Shown here: one piece after another, positions 62,871-64,000 of the stretch
Numbering within the stretch: position 1 is the stretch's first letter
Layout of the letters: the number at the start of each line of letters is the position of its first letter
Assembly: GCA_016710765.1 (NCBI GenBank)
Contig: JADJUJ010000008.1
Location: 186,001-250,000 of the forward strand
DNA from: Lewinellaceae bacterium
GTDB taxonomy: Bacteria; Bacteroidota; Bacteroidia; Chitinophagales; Saprospiraceae
Length of the DNA stretch: 64,000 bases
Direction: 5' to 3'
Position numbers and translations under genes: made by a program
The notes under the pieces: generated by a model
What the model was told of the DNA's origin: nothing
The model's input: only the letters and a program-made list of their open reading frames with translations
The model's database searches: none

Positions 62871-64000
62871 ATGTCCGATTTTCGATTTCCCAGAGCCGTT
62901 TGGGTCCTTTCAATTGTCAGTTTGCTTGCAGATGTGGCCAGTGAAATGCTCTACCCGGTCATGCCGGTTTACCTGCAGCACATCGGTTTCTCCATTGCCC
63001 TGATCGGCGTGTTGGAGGGGTTTGCAGAGGCTTTGGCTGGCTTGAGCAAGGGTTACTTTGGCGCATTGTCTGATGCACGCGGACAACGGCTCCCCTTTGT
63101 CCGGCTTGGCTACTTCCTGAGTGCCTGTGCAAAACCCCTATTGGTTGCCTGGACGTCAGTGGCCTGGGTGTTTTCCGCCCGTTTGCTCGATCGCCTGGGC
63201 AAGGGTTTGCGCACCGGCGCACGCGATGCGCTCCTGAGTGCTGCCGCCACCCCGGAAACCAAAGGCAGGGTTTTTGGACTACATCGGGGCATGGATACCC
63301 TGGGTGCTGTGCTGGGACCAGTTTTTGCCCTGGTTTACCTGCATTTTCGGCCGGAGGATTACCGAACGCTGTTTTTTATTGCCTTCTTTCCCGGCCTGAT
63401 GTCGGTTGGTGTAACATATTTGATCAAAGAGAAGCCTGCTGCACCCACCCAAGTCCGCAAAAAAGTGCCTGGTTTTGCATCCTATTGGCGACAAAGCCTT
63501 CCTGGCTACCGTGCGGTAACAGGGGCCTTACTGGTTTTTGCCTTGGTAAACAGCAGTGATGCACTTTTGCTCTTGCGCATGAAGGCCGAGGGCTTGTCCG
63601 ACGAGTCATTGATTTTGGTATACATCGGGTTTAACCTGGTTTACGCTTTGTTTTCGCTTCCACTGGGGCATTTGGCCGATCGCTGGCAACCGCGGCGGGT
63701 GATACAACTCGGATTGCTGCTCTTTGCCATCGTATATGCCGGCTTTGCCCTGGGCGGGAATGTGTGGTGGTTTGGGGGGCTGTTCTTTTTGTATGGCATA
63801 TATATGGCGGCGACAGAGGGAGTAAGTAAGGCCTGGATCAGTAACTTGTGTACAAAAGAAGAGGCAGGTGCTGGAATTGGTGTTTTTTCAGGCCTTCAAA
63901 GTATTGCCAACATGCTGGCAAGCGCAACGGCAGGATTGTTGTGGGCCTGGGGCGGTGCATCGCTGCCATTTGCCATTGCGGCAGGGGTTGCACTGGCTGT
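62871..64000 (+). CDS. MFS transporter, 3' end beyond the window
   Basis: An open frame from ATG 62871 (MSDFRFPRAVWVLSIVSLLA) runs to the window end without a stop, ~376 residues visible. Major-facilitator features: DVASEMLYPVMPVYL in helix 1, LIGVLEGFAEALAGLSKGYF (helix 2, then loop), LDRLGKGLRTGARDALLS (the conserved loop with acidic and basic residues), and helices through AGLLWAWGGASLPFAIAAG. The RLLDRxGKGxRxxxRDA motif marks the YfkF/'MFS-1 drug-like' exporters. The substrate is unknown. It is divergent from the peroxidase gene (153 bp). Confidence 0.85.
   Translation, partial: MSDFRFPRAVWVLSIVSLLADVASEMLYPVMPVYLQHIGFSIALIGVLEGFAEALAGLSKGYFGALSDARGQRLPFVRLGYFLSACAKPLLVAWTSVAWVFSARLLDRLGKGLRTGARDALLSAAATPETKGRVFGLHRGMDTLGAVLGPVFALVYLHFRPEDYRTLFFIAFFPGLMSVGVTYLIKEKPAAPTQVRKKVPGFASYWRQSLPGYRAVTGALLVFALVNSSDALLLLRMKAEGLSDESLILVYIGFNLVYALFSLPLGHLADRWQPRRVIQLGLLLFAIVYAGFALGGNVWWFGGLFFLYGIYMAATEGVSKAWISNLCTKEEAGAGIGVFSGLQSIANMLASATAGLLWAWGGASLPFAIAAGVALA

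Noticed and set aside
1..64000. tRNA or rRNA genes
   Set aside because: No cloverleaf or conserved rRNA segment was recognised by eye; a covariance search would be decisive.

Overview
The window looks like a chromosomal piece of a Bacteroidota bacterium, most likely a Saprospiria/Chitinophagia-type environmental organism. The evidence is: type IX secretion (T9SS) C-terminal sorting domains, a PorP/SprF plus PorE-like pair, an ECF sigma / FecR (DUF4974) / STN-TonB receptor / DUF4249 set, a short Bacteroidetes-type primary sigma factor, LytTR two-component proteins, and a promoter of the TTTG / TAnnTTTG type. Placement below phylum is inference. No rRNA, tRNA, phage or CRISPR array was seen.

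Layout. 1-8.1 kb: secreted enzymes and surface proteins (GH10 tail, broken TIM-barrel glycosidase, lipoprotein hydrolase, lamin-tail protein). 8.1-12.1 kb: a minus-strand electron-transfer operon (membrane Fe-S protein, CCG-domain protein, a conserved 'ABC ATPase-like' protein, an EAD11-TIR protein) interrupted by a GxxExxY cassette with 28-bp terminal inverted repeats. 12.1-20.5 kb: phosphoribosyltransferase, LytS/LytR pair, beta-lactamase-fold hydrolase, and a four-gene operon (MarC, fused lipid acyltransferase, DUF3592-like protein, VOC protein). 20.9-26.3 kb: large TPR protein and outer-membrane barrel. 26.3-31.3 kb: tandem 164-bp array, primary sigma factor, T9SS-exported deiminase, Crp/Fnr regulator. 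31.6-37.1 kb: sigma/anti-sigma/TonB receptor/DUF4249. 37.4-41.5 kb: small enzymes, truncated sigma gene, DUF697-SHOCT protein, flippase. 42.2-47.6 kb: ABC permease, CutC, T9SS PorP/PorE-like genes. 47.7-54.1 kb: damaged sugar-type transporter, small membrane proteins, DUF4231 pair, gamma-glutamyltransferase, DUF2520. 54.1-58.2 kb: glycosyltransferase, Maf, UbiA, KdsC, IscX, ferredoxin. 58.4-64 kb: double AAA ATPase, pirin, glutathione peroxidase, MFS transporter running off the end.

Two things stand out. First, the intergenic space is packed with small repeat families: a 160-bp TIR element (three copies), a 320-bp nested palindrome (two inverted copies), a 180-200-bp TIR element (two inverted copies, one between fdx and iscX), a CGCAGATG palindrome, a 164-bp tandem unit, a 16-bp minisatellite, and dispersed AAAGACC/T heptamers, which often start at or just after stop codons. 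Second, about fifteen otherwise intact genes carry single-base frameshifts, often in homopolymers and sometimes in compensating pairs. That fits indel errors in a draft assembly better than mass gene decay, so broken genes are given as full-length loci with the break noted.
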